Shown in pieces: positions 46,001-59,200 of a stretch of DNA of 64,000 bases (positions within the stretch are counted from its first letter, which is position 1; every line of letters starts with the position of its first letter). This stretch comes from Megaustenia siamemsis (Eukaryota; Mollusca; Gastropoda; Stylommatophora; Ariophantidae). The translations under genes and the position numbers were made by a program. Below the pieces are notes generated by a model. It worked only from the letters and a program-made list of their open reading frames with translations, made no database searches and was not told where the DNA came from. The stretch lies in assembly GCA_032433765.1 (NCBI GenBank), contig JAVIAB010000047.1, positions 14,683,107 through 14,747,106 on the forward strand. Direction: 5' to 3'.

Positions 46001-49000
46001 GTATATAGCCAATATAGAATATATGGTATCACAAGAATGGTACATGTATGTCTAAAAAACCAAGCATAAGACTAGAGACATAAATAAGTACGTGATGTGT
46101 GTGAGATATGTGAATTATGTGACGTGTGTGAATTATTATGGGTATGTTAGATATGTGAATTATGTAGAGTACATGAGGTGCATGAGTTATGTGAGCTGTG
46201 TGGAGTATGTGAAGTGTGTGAGGTATGTGGGAAGTGTCTGAGGTATGTAAGTTGTGTATGATGTGCATGATATGTGAATTGTGTGATGTATGTAAGGTGT
46301 GTGAGATGGTGTGAGGTATGTAAAGTGAGTGAGGTATGTAGGTTGGTGTAAGGTGTGTGAAGTGTGTGAGGTATGTGAAATGTGTTAGATGGTGTAAGTT
46401 ATGTGAGGTGATTAAGATGGTGTAAATTATGTGAGGTATGTGAGATGGTCTTAGGTATGTTAGGCGTGTGAAGTGTGTGAGGAGATGTAAATTAAATGGT
46501 GTGAGATATGTGAAGTGATTGAGATGGTATTAGTTAAGTGAGATGGTGTGAGGTATGTGAAGTGTGTGGGGTACCTTCAATTGAGCATTCTTCAGCTCTG
46601 GATCCACTCTGCTGACCAGTAGGGCACCACTGTCATCAGGGACTGAGATCACATGAAGCTTGGCTATGTCAACCTGTGAGGACATGTAACAAAGAGATAG
46701 CTAATTCAAGGTGTGGGTGTACCGAACAGAGGAGTTGTTATATATGAGATAGCTAATTCAAGGTGTGGGTGTACCGAACAGAGGAGTTGTTATATAAGAG
46801 ATAGCTAATTCAAGGTGTGGGTGTACCGAACAGAGGAGTTGTTATATATGAGATAGCTAATTCAAGGTGTGGGTGTACCGAACAGAAGAGTTGTTATATA
46901 AGAGATAGCTAATTCAAGGTGTGGGTGTACAGAACAGAGGAGTTGTTATATAAGAGATAGCTAATTCAAGGTGTGGGTGTACAGTACAGAGTTGTTATAT
47001 ATAAGATAGTTAATTCAAGGTGTGGGTGTACAGAACAGAGGAGTTGTTATATAAGAGATAGCTAATTCAAGGTGTGGGTGTACAGAACAGAGGAGTTGTT
47101 ATATAAGAGATAGCTAATTCAAGGTGTGGGTGTACAGAACAGAGTTGTTATATAAGAGATAGCTAATTCAAGGTGTGGGTGTACAGAACAGAGGAGTTGT
47201 TATATATGAGATAGCTAATTCAAGGTGTGGGTGTACCGAACAGAGGAGTTGTTATATATGAGACAGCTAATTCAAGGTGTGGGTGTACAGAATAGAGGAG
47301 TTGTTATATATGGGATAGCTAATTCAAGGTGTGGGTGTACAGAACAGAGGAGTTGTTATATATGAGATAGCTAATTCAAGGTGTGGGTGTACAGAACAGA
47401 GTTGTTATATATAATATAGTTAATTCAAGGTGTGGGTGTACAGAACAGAGGAGTTGTTATATAAGAGATAGCTAATTCAAGGTGTGGGTGTATAGAACAG
47501 AGGAGTTGTTATATATGAGATAGCTAATTCAAGGTGTGGGTGCACAGAACAGAGTTGTTATATAAGAGATAGCTAATTCAAGGTGTGGGTGTACAGAACA
47601 GAGGAGTTGTTATATATGAGATGACCCTCGTTGAGGGATGATTACAAAGAGATCTGACTATTAATTTAGTCTTTGGGTGAATGCAAGCAATCACCATCAT
47701 CATCATCATCGAATGCCTTCTCCGCAACAAAGGATGGCTACCATGGATCACCATTCTACTATGTTTCTTGCTTTGATGGTGCAGGCTGTCATAGATTGAC
47801 TTGTCCATCTTTTGATGTTACTCGTCCATGTTAGTCTTGGTCTGCCTCTGCTACCTTGTATTTTCCCTTCCAATATTACTTTTAGTAGGCTGTTGTGTTT
47901 TTTAACATGCCCCAAAAATTTGCAATAAACACAAGCAATAACAAAGCAAAAGGAAAGCAGCAAATAAAAATAAAATGTTAAACCACAAACCACAGTATCC
48001 AGCTTTAGTTTCGCTATGCCTTGTGGGCCAGCCATAACCTTCAGTACAGGAGTGAGGTCACTTGCATAACGACACATTGGTCCTGTACTTAGAAGCTCCA
48101 TTGCAGACTCACTGGCAATAGGAAACTGGCCAGAGTTTTCAACAATACCTGTAAAAAGATCAACAACAGAATAAAATCACATTAATAGTTAACCTAACTG
48201 GCAACACATGTCAGGATACAACATTATAATATTAATAATTTAAAAATTTAGCACTCATCCTACACCAACACTTCATAACATAACCAAATAGGATAAAATA
48301 AAAAAAAAGGGTTATATGTTAACTTTTTCCAGACCACTACCCACTCATTGGCTCAACTTATGAAGATACTATGGGTACAAAACTGACACATTGGCTCGGA
48401 CCGAGTATGGTTGAGTATTTTAAAGTAAAGTAACAATTCTGTATAAATATTCACCAATACTTGTATTCAATATCTAGAAGAAGCTTCTTAATTACTTCCT
48501 TTGATTACCACATGGTACTTTCTTTGTTAACTAGATTGGTTGAATTTTTGATGTAAATGTGTGTTTATTTCTGACAAACAGTGCCCACACCCAATACTAC
48601 TTAGTAGTCTACTATTACTTGTGTTTAGTCTGTGGGCAAAAGTGCATGAATTAAAGTGTATTTTGAATTACTTTGGATTAGTTTGTGCAACACACTTCTA
48701 GTCTGGTAAAATAGAGGTATGCGAAATATGATATTCTGAATTGAAAATTACCTGCCTTTGAATATCTGTATGCTATTTATAATAAATAATATATTTTTCC
48801 TTCAGATATCTTCAATAGATTGCTATTTTCATTTTCTTCAACCATTTCCCTTTCTGGTGACGTATAACATGTACCACATTTCATTATACTATTGCATGAA
48901 ATTGTAAAATGAAAAAGACATGATTTAAAGCAGATCAGCTGGCAAAAGGAAGGTGCAAGGCGAATGAAAAACAGGTGGGTGGGTAGGTAAGTAGGTAGGT

Positions 49001-50162
49001 TGGCAGGCAGGCAGGTAGGTAGATCCACTGACAATGTCGTCCTCACAATATAACCATCTACTTGATGAAAAAAAAAAATCAAACCCAAAACTCACCAAAG
49101 CTAACTTTGTGTCCAAATACCCCGTTAAAGAAACAGGGCATCCGAATACTGCCTCCTATATCTGAGCCTATACCAATCACAGATGCTCCAGTTGACAGAA
49201 TGCAGCCTTCACCACCTGGTATGTCAAGAGAAATAAATGTTCATTTCCTCCAAATTGTAGATTGTTTATTGCTTCAAATATAATATTGCAAGATAACCTA
49301 TAATAAAATTAACTCACTGATCTGATAACACACCCTCCACCTTGTAAGAATATACTTCATTTGTAAAGAATTTTTTTTAAATAATGGGTTTGTAAGTTCA
49401 ATCCACTTGTAAGAAGATTATGAACCATTTGTGACCTTTCTCACAGCAGTTTAATGATGATATTTTGGTAACCTTAGTCAATTTTCTCACATCTGAAACA
49501 TGACGAGTATAAATCTACTATAGTACATTAAGAATGATCACAAGAGATGCTATAATTTAAACCGTTACGACATCTGTGATTAAATTATGGTTATTTTACA
49601 CCAGAAAGTGCCTAATTAGTCCAATTTTTTTTTATATTTGTTAACATAAAAATGATTGGACTAAAATACCAATAACATACAAATTATATGTTCTACAATA
49701 TTCATATTAGATGTACAGTGTCACAAATTTAAACATTCCAATAAAATATAAATCTCAAGAATGAGGGGAATGTAGTTCCCTTAGGACATTTTTCTTTTAT
49801 TTATCATCATCATGTACCGGGCCTGCTGGTGTAGGTGATCACGTCTCTCCACAACTTTCGATCTTGACAGTTACTTATCATTTCTGTTGTTGACCTTCTG
49901 CCAAACCATTCTCTTAAGCTGTCTGGTGTTTTTTCTCTTTGCTTCCCTCTATCTCTTCGTCCCTCAATTTTTCCAGTTGTTACAATAAATTCCAGTTGTT
50001 CTCTTCTCAATACATGTCTAAAAAATGATGATTGTTTCTTCCTAATATTGGAAATTAGCTCTCTTTTTGCTTTGCCCTCTTTCGGAACATTTTTATTACT
50101 CTTCCTGGCTATCTATGCTATTCTCAACATTCTTCTGTAAAACCACATTTCTTTATTCATAG

Positions 50163-50244
<82 letters not shown>

Positions 50245-53200
50245 TAATCATCATCATGTTGGCATAGGCAATCATGTCCTTCCACAATTTTCTATCTACA
50301 GTTCATCATATCAGTTCTGTTGTTGACTGTTTGCCATGCCATGACACCAAGCTACGTAGTATTTTCTCTCTTTGTCGTCCGCAATCTCTCTTTTCTTGTA
50401 TTTTGCCAGCTGTAACGAAGTATACACATGAAATGATTACAGGTAACACCTGGTTCAAACAACACCCTAGGCGACTATGGAGATGTCAAAGCCCAGGCAA
50501 AAAAAGTACACAATCAAATTGATTTTATACTGTGACAGAGAAGATTCAGGAATGGGCTAACATCTGTTAAAACAAGTGTAGAAGGGGAGAAGGCGGAAAA
50601 GGACGGAAAAGTAGATTAGTAAACAAAGAAACGATAAGACGGGGTCAAAGAGAAAAATAAGGAGACAGTAAGACCAAGTTCACGGAAAAAAAACAAGGAG
50701 ACGATAGTATGAAGCTCACGTGGGAAGCGTGAAAGTTATGATCAGAAAGGAGTGAGCTGAGAGACGGGTAGTTGTAGAGGATTGGATAGAAAGGAGAGGA
50801 AGTCATTGTGATTGGACAAAAAGATCCATATTTAAGGAGAAAACAAAGAGGATCAAGGATATTCATTCACTGGGGATTCATGATGAGCATTTGAGACAGA
50901 TTAGTCTGGTAGAAAGACGCACCGTCTCAATCGGATGAGTGAGAAGTATGGTGCTATGAAATTGATGTAACATGAACAGAATTGTGATTTTTTCTTTATA
51001 TAAGTTGATCTTATCATAATAGAAATGTATAGGATGATGGAAACAAAGAAAGTAAGACCAGAAGGATAATAGAGACAGAAAATTGTGTGGTAAAATAAAG
51101 AGTAGAACAAAGTAACAGTAGTAGAGGATGGAAGGGATAGCGCAAGAGGGATATATGGGGCAAGCTATACAGAAAATTGGGGGGGGGGGGGGGGGGGTTT
51201 GTAGAGAAACTAGGAAACAGCTTACAATTACAAGAGATATCAGGTAGAATACCAATATTTAAAGGGGACCAAGAGAAATGTGAAGAATGGTTACAAGGGA
51301 TTGAATTCTGGGGGAGAAGTAAACGATTAAGTCAGGTAGAGTTGAAGGAATTAGTAGTAGCTACAAGTCAAGGGGTGGTAGCAAATAGTGTCAGGAGAAG
51401 AATAGAGGATAGGAAAGAGGAGTCGTGGCAGGAATTTAGGACATATATAGCGCAAAGGTATGGGAAATTTAGGGACGATCAGCACGCGATAATGAAGTTA
51501 ACGGGGGCACAACAAGGAAGGAATGAGTCAATACAGGAGTATGGAGAGAGGATAAGGGAAATGGCAGAGAGAGGGTTTGGAGTAGGAGTAGACACAGAGC
51601 AGGTTAGTAAGATATTAATAGCAAAGTTCATATAGGGAATTAGAGATAGAAGTTTGAGAATAATGTTAGCAAGGAAGAAGGTGGCATCAATAGTACAGTT
51701 AATAGATGTAGCAGTAGAGGAAGAAGGTGGCATCAATAGTACAGTTAATAGATGTAGCAGTAGAGGAAGAAGGTGGCATCAATAGTACAGTTAATAGATG
51801 TAGCAGTAGAGGAAGATGGGAGTAAAAGAGAGGGAGTTGTAGCGAATAGACAGGAAAGTAGCGAATAGACAGGAAAGTAGCGAATAGACAGGAAAGTAGC
51901 GAATAGACAGGAAAGTAGCGAATAGACAGGAAAGTAGCGAATAGACAGGAAAGTAGCGAATAGACAGGAAAGTAGCGAATAGACAGGAAAGCCTGATGGA
52001 GATAGACTATATGAGGCAGATAAGAAGGCAACAAAGAGAAATAAATATAGTAAATGTCGTACAAGAAACAAGAAGGTGTTACAGATGTGGGAGAGTAGGC
52101 CACATAATGAGACAATGTAGGGAGCTAGGTAGCAGACAAGGAGGAATGGTTAGAAGTCACAGAGTAGAAAATAGGAGATTAGGGAGATAGAGTATATAGG
52201 AAGGAGAGACTGGAGACGACGACGGTAGCGGATGAATAGATAAAGTAGTAGCGGAGTACTAATCTGAGAGTGATTAGGCTAAAAGAACAAAAATGGGGGT
52301 ATGGGGTTGTAGCAAATGACTAATCTTAGATGATTAGGCTACATCGAGTAAGCAGGCAAGAAGCAAAGTAGTTGCAGAAAGGCCTGTGAATAAGAGGGAA
52401 GTAGGGAGGTGTAATCCCGGGAGTTCATCCCAACGATAAAGGTTACAAACGAACTATTGCGTAATCAATAGGAGTGAATTGCAGTATGCAATGTAGGAAT
52501 AGGAAAGGGTGACGAAGAGAGATAGACATGAGACAGGGCCTAGTCTGCAGTTCTCATAGGGCCCATATGTGAAGTCGGTGAACTAGGGGGCAATACAGAC
52601 GGACGGAGACAAAGTGTTAGAAGGGGGAGTAATAGGGATAGGTGAGGTAGCAGAAATTGTGGAGGAGGCTCAGGGTAATGTTAAAGAGTAAGGGTGAGAT
52701 AGGATAGTAGGGAGGGAGTAGAGTAGTTATTAGATAGAAAATAACTATCATGAGTGAGGAGGCAGTGAAACAGAGTAGGGAGTGAGAGAAAAAGGGAAAG
52801 GTCGAAAGGTGAAGGTCAGGGTAGACAAACAGGTAGGAGCTCAGGTTCCACGAGAAAAGCGGGGTTGTAGTGAATAGACGAGGAAACAAAGAGTTTTATG
52901 AAAACGAGGCGAAGGTTAGAAAAGACAAAAGGGTTGTGAGTAAAGTTAAAAGAGACAGTTAGACAGGAGAACCCGATGCGGGCGCAGGGACAGTTTGAAC
53001 CAGGCGATACCGTGGGTGAGACGCTAGTTAGGAATTGTCAGGATAAGGAGATAGTTGTTTGTTCTTCCCAGAAGGACTGTGAGAGAATAGGTTGATCTAT
53101 TTCAAGGAGATAGTGATTTGTGTAAAATAGGTAACTTTGCAATATAGATAGGAGTTCATTGTTCACAGTGCTAATAGAGTCTTTGCAGTAGGAGTTATGA

Positions 53201-56200
53201 AACTTCAGTTAGTTACTGTAGAGAACAGTTCGCCAACCAGGAGACACGGTTTGGAGAACTGGCAAACACAGTTGTAATACTCGCATGTAGGTTAGCACGG
53301 TGTGTTCTTCACTCATATAGGCTGTGATTAGCCGCAACAGAGACATTTATTAATACCATGATAGACGCAATGCGTTATGTTGAGACTTATTTAGAACTGT
53401 GTGTTCTTCCCTCATATAGGCTGTGATTAGCAGCAACAGAGACATTTATTAATGCCACAATAGACGTAATGCGTTATGGAGAGAAATATTGAGAACGGAG
53501 TGTTCTTAACATAGGTAGGCTTTGATCAGCCATGGGAGAGGCAGTTATTAGTAACTTCATAGATGTAGGGAGTTGTGAAGAGACATGTTAGAAAGGGTGG
53601 TTTACACCAAGATGGTGGCTGTCTTGTCCACAAGAGAACAATGTTACATTTTGGGGTCGAGAGTTGACAATACAGCATTGTTGTTAATCATGTTATGCAA
53701 AGTGATCTTGTTATACAATAAATCAGTGAGTGAGTTTCTTTTATTTGAGAGTCATTGTTACATTCTGTTGTCATTGTGATGTACCTGTCATTGTTGCATT
53801 CTGTTGTCATTGTGATGTACCTGTCATTGTTGCATTCTGTTGTCATTGTGATGTACCTGTCATTGTTGCATTCTGTTGTCATTGTGATGTACCTGTCATT
53901 GTTACATTCTGTTGTCGTTGTGATGTACCTGTCATTGTTACATTCTGTTGTCGTTGTGATGTACCTGTCATTGTTGCATTCTGTTGTCATTGTGATGTAC
54001 CTGTCATTGTTACATTCTGTTGTCATTGTGATGTACCTGTCATTGTTATATTCTGTTGTCATTGTGATGTACCTGTCATTGTTACATTCTGTTGTCATTG
54101 TGATGTACCTGTCATTGTTACATTCTGTTGTCATTGTGATGTACCTGTCATTGTTACATTCTGTTGTCATTGTGATGTACCTGTCATTGTTGCATTCTGT
54201 TGTCATTGTGATGTACCTGTCATTGTTACATTCTGTTGTCATTGTGATGTACCTGTCATTGTTATATTCTGTTGTCATTGTGATGTACCTGTCATTGTTA
54301 CATTCTGTTGTCATTGTGATGTACCTGTCATTGTTACATTCTGTTGTCATTGTGATGTACCTGTCATTGTTATATTCTGTTGTCATTGTGATGTACCTGT
54401 CATCACGAAGAACGGGCCAAGGGTGTCACAGAGGCGAATAAGCACAACGTGAAGTACGAAGATTTCAATCGATCATGAAACCAGATAGGAGAGATGCTGT
54501 CTTCAGCAACTCAACATCCAGTGCTGGGCGATGTCAGAGTCACCGCCTGGTGCTAGTTCTCATCAGGCCACAACGTATGAAAACTTGAGAGATGACGTGT
54601 GAGAAACTCATGTCAATGTTATGATAGCAGCCATTGTTCAATTCAAGCAGAAGCCCTGGTCTGTGGAGACTGGGAATTATCATTATCATCAAGTTTTCCC
54701 AGTCAATCCAGTGTTGTCAGTACTTGAGTTCTTACAAGCAGTCCAGTGCAAGCAGCTTCAAGTCAATTAAGAATATATCCAGAGAGCGCTGGAAATAGCC
54801 AATTGGTTTCTTCCAGTTGGTATCAGTGGTGGCTCCACAACAGCAAGTTTGGCAAGGCCTAACAAGGGTTGAGCTATCGAGAATCGTCAATAGAAATATA
54901 ACTGGAAATACCAACTGTGAGCCTGCAAATAGGGGCTTGCAGTGCGGAGCGGAATGTATAAACAGTAGAAGAGACAAGAAGGTGTTTCATATAGAACCAA
55001 TTCTGACCTATCTAAGCCAATCATCGACAGTAGACAAACAAATGTAAAGACGATTAGAGGCCACAGAGATGGGATTTCTCAGAAGAATGTTGAAAGTTCC
55101 CTGGACAGCTAAAAAGACCAATGAGGAAATTCTCAAAGAGGTCAACGCAAAAAGGCAGCTCCTAAAAAACATTAGAAAGAAACAATTAACATTTTTTGGG
55201 CACATCATGAGAAGAGTGTTACCGGCGCCTCATTATGAGTAAAGAATAGTGACACTGTGTCCTTCCAAGCATGTCGTAAGAGGCGACTAAGGGGGTTGAT
55301 CGATGGCTTGACAAGCTGTCATTGTAAAAAGTATTGTTATGGGAACAGAACCATAGATTTTAGAAGCAGTGATCTCTGCAAAAAGTGCCATTTTGGCACA
55401 CAGGGTTTCTGTTTTTGAGATTGTGGTTCTGCCCTATGTGCCGTCTTCGGCTCGAAAGGACAATAGATGAGAAGAGGAAAGTTGGAATACTTGGTTACAA
55501 CTGGCAAAATTAAAGGAAAAAGATATCGCGGACGACAAAGAGAGAAAATACTGGATAGCTTGTCATGGCATGGAAAACAGTCAACAACAGAACTGATACA
55601 ATGCACTGTGGATGGAAGATTGTGGATGGACATGATCGCCTACGCCAACCTGTATGGCCCATGATGATGAACCAAATATGCCAACTTTCCTCTTCTCATG
55701 ATGTGCCAGATAAAATGATGAATGTTTCTTGGAGCAAAATAAAAACTTAGACTGAACACTTTGCGGTAACTGCATTGGACAAGTGCCTTTATTCTCCGGT
55801 CCTATATGTGCCCGGCAGACCTCAGTCAGTGGATAATGTCTTAAAGATGTAAAGATAAAAATAGTTTACCAAAGTGAAATATGTTTGTTGATTGTTTGTA
55901 AACCACAAAAAGATAAAAATAAAATAAGTTTTTTCAAGATTTGTGATTCAAGAGGAGCTTAACTCTTTCAGGACTTTTATCCAACACCATGGTTCCTGAT
56001 GATTACCAACTATTCACTGATGTGTCGGATGTTTCGGGTGTAGCTGAATATTTGACTCGTTTTGACTGATTTGTGTTTTTATTTCAACCAATACTTGATT
56101 TCCAGAAGTAGGAGAGCTCTCAATTGATCTTTCTGCTGATACCAGCATGGTCTGAGCTTTGAAAATTTGAAATTTATATACATTGTTTATTTCTCTAATT

Positions 56201-59200
56201 TCTGTCACATAATGGCCATGCTCACTGCTGGTACTTCTTGCAGTCGACCAAAATGATATAGTGCAAAACAAGCTAGATCTATGTTCGAAACCTTGTTATT
56301 GAGTGATTCAGAAATAGAGTATTCATAGTATTAATTTAGACTTAGACAATAATTTTGTTGTTGTGATAATGGGTCACAATATTAGTAAAAGCTATGATAA
56401 AAAGGCAAGACCATCTGGCTTAGGTTTAGCTAGTGGATGCCTCTATTCCAGCACTATCAGTGCCTCAGAGGAATCGAGTGGTAGTGATTCTGATAACAAA
56501 ACTGGTACTTTAGGGACATATCACACAAAATAAGTCCTGTGTAAACAAAAATAATAAACTTGACTTGTAAATAATATTGTTCTGACATCACATAAATTTA
56601 TAATATTTTTCATTATGGGATCATTTACAAAAATGTACACAATTTTGTTATTTGTGGACATAAATTAATCAAATAAACTGTACTTTGGAGGAATTTGGAT
56701 TATGTTGTATAATATTTCAAGATAAATAGATGGCAACACGTATAAATATGGAAAAAGGTAAGTGAATTACAATATTTTGAATTAAAAATTACCTACCTTG
56801 AATATTTTATTTTTTTTTTTTTTATATAATTATTCCTACAAATAACCACACATATTATAAATATATTGCTATTCTCTATATCCATTTTCCTTTCCAGTGA
56901 TGTATAACACATATCACATTTATCTAAATTATTGTGTGAAGTAGTCAAATGAAAAAGGTATATGTTGAAATTGTTTGAAACAGGAAAATTAATCTGGTCC
57001 AAAACCTAAAATAACATGTTCCCTGTTCTGGTCCTGAAAGAGTTAAAACGGGACAAAAATAATAATTAGTACCATAGGTCTCATATACACCTACAAACTG
57101 TTGCAATAAAACGTACCTGAACTGCCACCGACTATACGTGTGGAGTCATAAGCATTATTGGTACACCCATAAACGTAGTTGGACGATTCAAACCACATAC
57201 AAGCCTCGCTCACGTTGGTCTGAATGAAGGGGATTGCTCCAGCCTCCTGAAGGTTTGCTAAAACTGGAGCATCATTGGGGGCCCTCAGGTCTTTGCGACT
57301 TAAAATCCCTGAAGTATTGGCCATACCTGAAAAATGTATCCACAGCTATTAACCCAAACGAATAATTTAATAATCATAAAGCAAATTACACTCTTTTTTT
57401 TTTTATTAGGATTTGTAGATACATGTTGAGAAGCCTTGGTGGCTGAGTGGTTAGTGTGCTCGCCACGGTGGCTGAGTGGTTAGTGTGCTCGCCTCTGTGG
57501 CTGAGTGGTTAGTGTGCTTGCCTCGGTGGCTGAGTGGTTAGTGTGCTCGCTTCCTGATCAGAAGGATCTGGGTTCAATCCCCAGCAGTGGCAGATTTTTT
57601 TTTTTTTTCTGACAAGGCTCTGGGGTTCACCCAGCCTCTAAAAATGAGTACCAGAGATTTTTCTGGGAAGCAAAGGTGGCCTGGCATGATACTGACCATG
57701 TAACCCAAAATTATGCTGTGGTCATAGAAAAAATATGGTCACTAACACCATATTCCCCATACAACTAGCAAAGCAAGGAGGGAACCTTTACTTTAGATAT
57801 ATGTTGGCAGGAGTAAACAAAGTGAGTAAACAAAGTAATAGTATACTTATATGAGCTCTCTTTGTTTGAGATCCATATCTCCTAAACTTTCTATCTCATA
57901 ATACTGAAATTTTTCATCCATGTTATAGTACTTTAAAGAATTTGGAGAGACAGCAAAGATGAGTTTACAAAATCTGGAGAGACAGCAAAGATGAGTTTAC
58001 ATTATCTGGAGAGACAGCAAAGATGAGTTTACAAAACCTGGAGAGACAGCAAAAATGAGTTTACAAAATCTGGAGAGACAGTAAAGATAAGTTTACAAAA
58101 TCTGGAGAGACAGTAAAGATGAGTTTTTAAAATCTGGAGAGACAGCAAGGATGAGTTTTTAAAATCTGGAGAGACAGCAAGGATGAGTTTTTTTTTAAAT
58201 CTGGAGGGACAGCAAGGATGAGTTTTAAAATCTGGAGAGACAGCAAGGATGAGTTTTTAAAATCTGGAGAGACAGCAAGAATGAGTTTTTAAAATCTGGA
58301 GAGACAGCAAGAATGAGTTTTTAAAATCTGGAGAGACAGCAAGAATGAGTTTTTAAAATCTGGAGAGACAGGAAAGATGAGTTTTTTTTATCTGGTGAGA
58401 CAGCAAGGATGTTTTAAAAATCTGGAGAGACAGCAAGGATGAGTTTCAAAAATCTGGTGAGACAGCAAGGATGAATTAAAGAAATCTGCGGGTTACGAAG
58501 GTGTTATATTGTCTATTCATATGGTTGCCATTAGTCTGTTAATCCAGCTGTATGTTCAGCTTCCTCAAAGCATTGTTCACAGTCTAACCCATATTACAAA
58601 GGTTTGCATCGTGTCAATGGCTGAGGAGATTTCCCTGGTCACAAGAAAAGAAAAAAGGAAAGAAAACCAATTTTTTTTTTAAATTGACCAAATTTATTTT
58701 AAAAAATAGCTCCCTTTCTACGACAACGTCATACTTTAACGATGAACTTGGGAAAAAAAATTCCAACATCACAGGAAACAAATCAAACAGTGGTCACCAG
58801 AAGAAGTAATAGGAAGGTATTGGGGGCAAAATGTCAAATTTCAAGAATTTTTATTCTGAGACAGTAATTTTATGATGGAATCGTAACATAGGATTAAGAA
58901 CAATTTCCAATGCAATACAAATTATATCAACAATCATTTCACATTTAAAAAAAATGATATCCAAACTTACCAGTCCAAGAAAATGCTTCCTTCACTGAGA
59001 GTGGAACGCCTAACAGTGGCTTCTTGCTTTCAGGAAAAGTTTCTGAGATCTGCTCTGGGGTCATTGAGTCTAAAGCATCATCAAGTTCTTGAGCTTGCCT
59101 CATAGCTTGGTCATACCGCTCTCCTACAATAGCATTTACAATGGGATTGACTTCTTTAGCCCTCTTAATGTACGCAGACATGACATCTTCAGCCCGCAGC

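Larger units (their letters stand above)
51205..52190 (+). pseudogene. retrotransposon Gag with zinc knuckle, broken
   Basis: A plus-strand frame reads EKLGNSLQLQEISGRIPIFK, GDQEKCEEWLQGIEFWGRSK, WQEFRTYIAQRYGKFRD and NESIQEYGERIREMAERGFG, which is the capsid-like order of LTR-retrotransposon Gag. A stop at 51633-51635 interrupts it, then the frame continues as IRDRSLRIMLARKKVASIVQ. In 52077-52118 the CCHC knuckle CYRCGRVGHIMRQC is intact. Tandem arrays lie between. No protease, RT or integrase was recognised after it. The first Met in the G-run is not reliable. Confidence 0.75.

Noticed and set aside
51177..51204. Gag start at the glycine run
   Set aside because: The run comes from a G-homopolymer whose length is uncertain in sequencing, so the frame and start there cannot be trusted.
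53730..54452. Open frames of 228-240 codons on both strands
   Set aside because: They are produced by an 18-copy 36-bp repeat; a unit that is a multiple of three with no stop stays open by default.
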